The translations under genes were made by a program, and so were the position numbers. A model generated the notes under the pieces. That model saw only the letters and a list, made by a program, of their open reading frames with translations, was not told the DNA's origin and did no database searches. DNA of 40,000 nucleotides from an uncultured Pelagibacteraceae bacterium (GTDB lineage: Bacteria > Pseudomonadota > Alphaproteobacteria > Pelagibacterales > AG-422-B15). The stretch spans positions 1 to 40,000 of the forward strand of contig CACHLP010000004.1 in the NCBI GenBank assembly GCA_902580665.1, given 5' to 3'. The stretch's first letter is position 1. The number at the start of each line of letters is the position of its first letter. Shown here one piece after another: positions 38,921-40,000 of this stretch.

Positions 38921-39997
38921 TTAGATATAAGTTGTTATTATTGACATTATTTTGTGTATCAAATTTTTTTCATCGAAAATTTTTTTGTATCTATCGAGTG
39001 CATTTTTAGAAAAAGTAACTCGTAGATCTTCGTCTTCATGAATTTTAATAATTGCGTTATATAGTTCTTTTTCTGAATTAGGTTTAATCACAATGCCTGT
39101 AACATTGTTCAAATTTACGAATGATGTACCCGATCCAAGTTCTGTTGATATTAGTGGCTTCCCAAAAAATAGTCCCTCAAGTAAACTGATACCAAAACTT
39201 TCACTTCGATGCGTTGATGGAAGTATTATTGCCATAGAGTTTCTTATATAAGCATATTTATTTTCGTCGTTAATATCAGTAAGATATTCTACATTATCTG
39301 TATTATCTTTATTTATGTTGCTAATAATTTTTAATTTAATACTTGGCAATCTAAGAAAAACTTTCTCTAAAAGTTCAATTCCTTTATAATGTCTGTTTTT
39401 ACCAATGAATAGAAAGTATCCATCATCAATGATACTTTTTTTACCTAAATTTATTTTTTCTTCTATTAATTTCTCGTTAAGATGGATTGGTATTACATCA
39501 ATTTTATGTTTCCATTTTAACAATACTTTGCTACTAGTCATATAATTTGTTGATGTTACAATTATTCTTTTAGAATTTTTAAAGAAGAAATATCTTATTG
39601 GTTTGTATATTTTTTCTAAATTTTTTTGCTTAATTATATCTGCTTGATAAAATATTAAATATGGCTTTGATACTATATTAAATATTGTCACTAAGTCACC
39701 AAAAGGCCATGGATAATGAAAAACAATAATGTCATTTTTTTTTTGTAGTTCAATGAATTTTATAAAAAAAGAAATGGAACCAAAAGTATTGGATGAAATT
39801 TCAAATAATTTTTTCTCAGAGAATAATTTTAAGTATCCAAGATCTAACTCGTAATTCTTATCCCCTAAAAATAGTAGAGTGTTTCTAACATTGAAATTAT
39901 AGGTAGAGGCTGAAAAATGTTTAATATATTGTTCAATTCCTCCTTTTGGCTCAAGATCAAAACATTTATAAATATGAAGGATTTTAATACTTTTCAT
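38921..39997 (-). CDS. Glycosyltransferase family 4
   Basis: IYKCFDLEPKGGIEQYIKHFS, FLFIGKNRHYKGIELLEKVF, RSESFGISLLEGLFFGKPLISTELGSGTSFVN. Confidence 0.9.
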   Translation of the reverse strand: MKSIKILHIYKCFDLEPKGGIEQYIKHFSASTYNFNVRNTLLFLGDKNYELDLGYLKLFSEKKLFEISSNTFGSISFFIKFIELQKKNDIIVFHYPWPFGDLVTIFNIVSKPYLIFYQADIIKQKNLEKIYKPIRYFFFKNSKRIIVTSTNYMTSSKVLLKWKHKIDVIPIHLNEKLIEEKINLGKKSIIDDGYFLFIGKNRHYKGIELLEKVFLRLPSIKLKIISNINKDNTDNVEYLTDINDENKYAYIRNSMAIILPSTHRSESFGISLLEGLFFGKPLISTELGSGTSFVNLNNVTGIVIKPNSEKELYNAIIKIHEDEDLRVTFSKNALDRYKKIFDEKNLIHKIMSIITTYI

Positions 39998-40000
39998 TTG

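Noticed and set aside
37980-39009. Small + strand ORFs 37980-38174 and 38800-39009
   Set aside because: Antisense to the C-methyltransferase and GT4 or spanning the AT-rich gap; no family signal.

Overview
The window is an AT-rich segment of an alphaproteobacterial chromosome. Lineage is inferred from DUF1013, the three-gene pntAB operon with a tiny aa3-oxidase subunit IV-like ORF, and a ROSE-like hsp20 leader. The left half (about 1-19.6 kb) is core housekeeping: fba class I (partial), efp, suhB-like, rpmE, hsp20, qor, DUF1013, purEK, rpsU, pntB/pntAb/pntAa, alpha/beta hydrolase, N-formylglutamate amidohydrolase, rpmJ, tRNA-Val, DUF1329, hisN-like, SCP2, AlkA-type glycosylase, acyltransferase, trhO, galE, a SET-domain protein and a WecA/MraY-like transferase. 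After an initiator tRNA (about 19.6 kb) the right half is a leftward polysaccharide cluster. It encodes an ABC-transporter-dependent O-antigen/capsule export system (Wzm, Wzt with C-terminal domain), a GDP-heptose pathway with probable 6-deoxyheptose tailoring, GDP-mannose dehydratase, glycosyltransferases, and a 1226-aa FkbM methyltransferase - coiled coil - GT4 - GT4 fusion. The most interesting points are this fusion, which resembles a one-polypeptide version of the WbdA/WbdD polymerase-terminator-ruler; rpsU with an apparent AUA start overlapping the stop of a short upstream ORF; a ROSE-type RNA thermometer with the canonical U-Y-G-C-U geometry; and an RfbH gene interrupted at a G7 tract. 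Four small genes (rpsU, rpmJ, a 36-aa aa3 subunit IV-like ORF and a 44-aa basic ORF) are missing from the supplied ORF track and were read by hand. No CRISPR, transposase or rRNA was seen.
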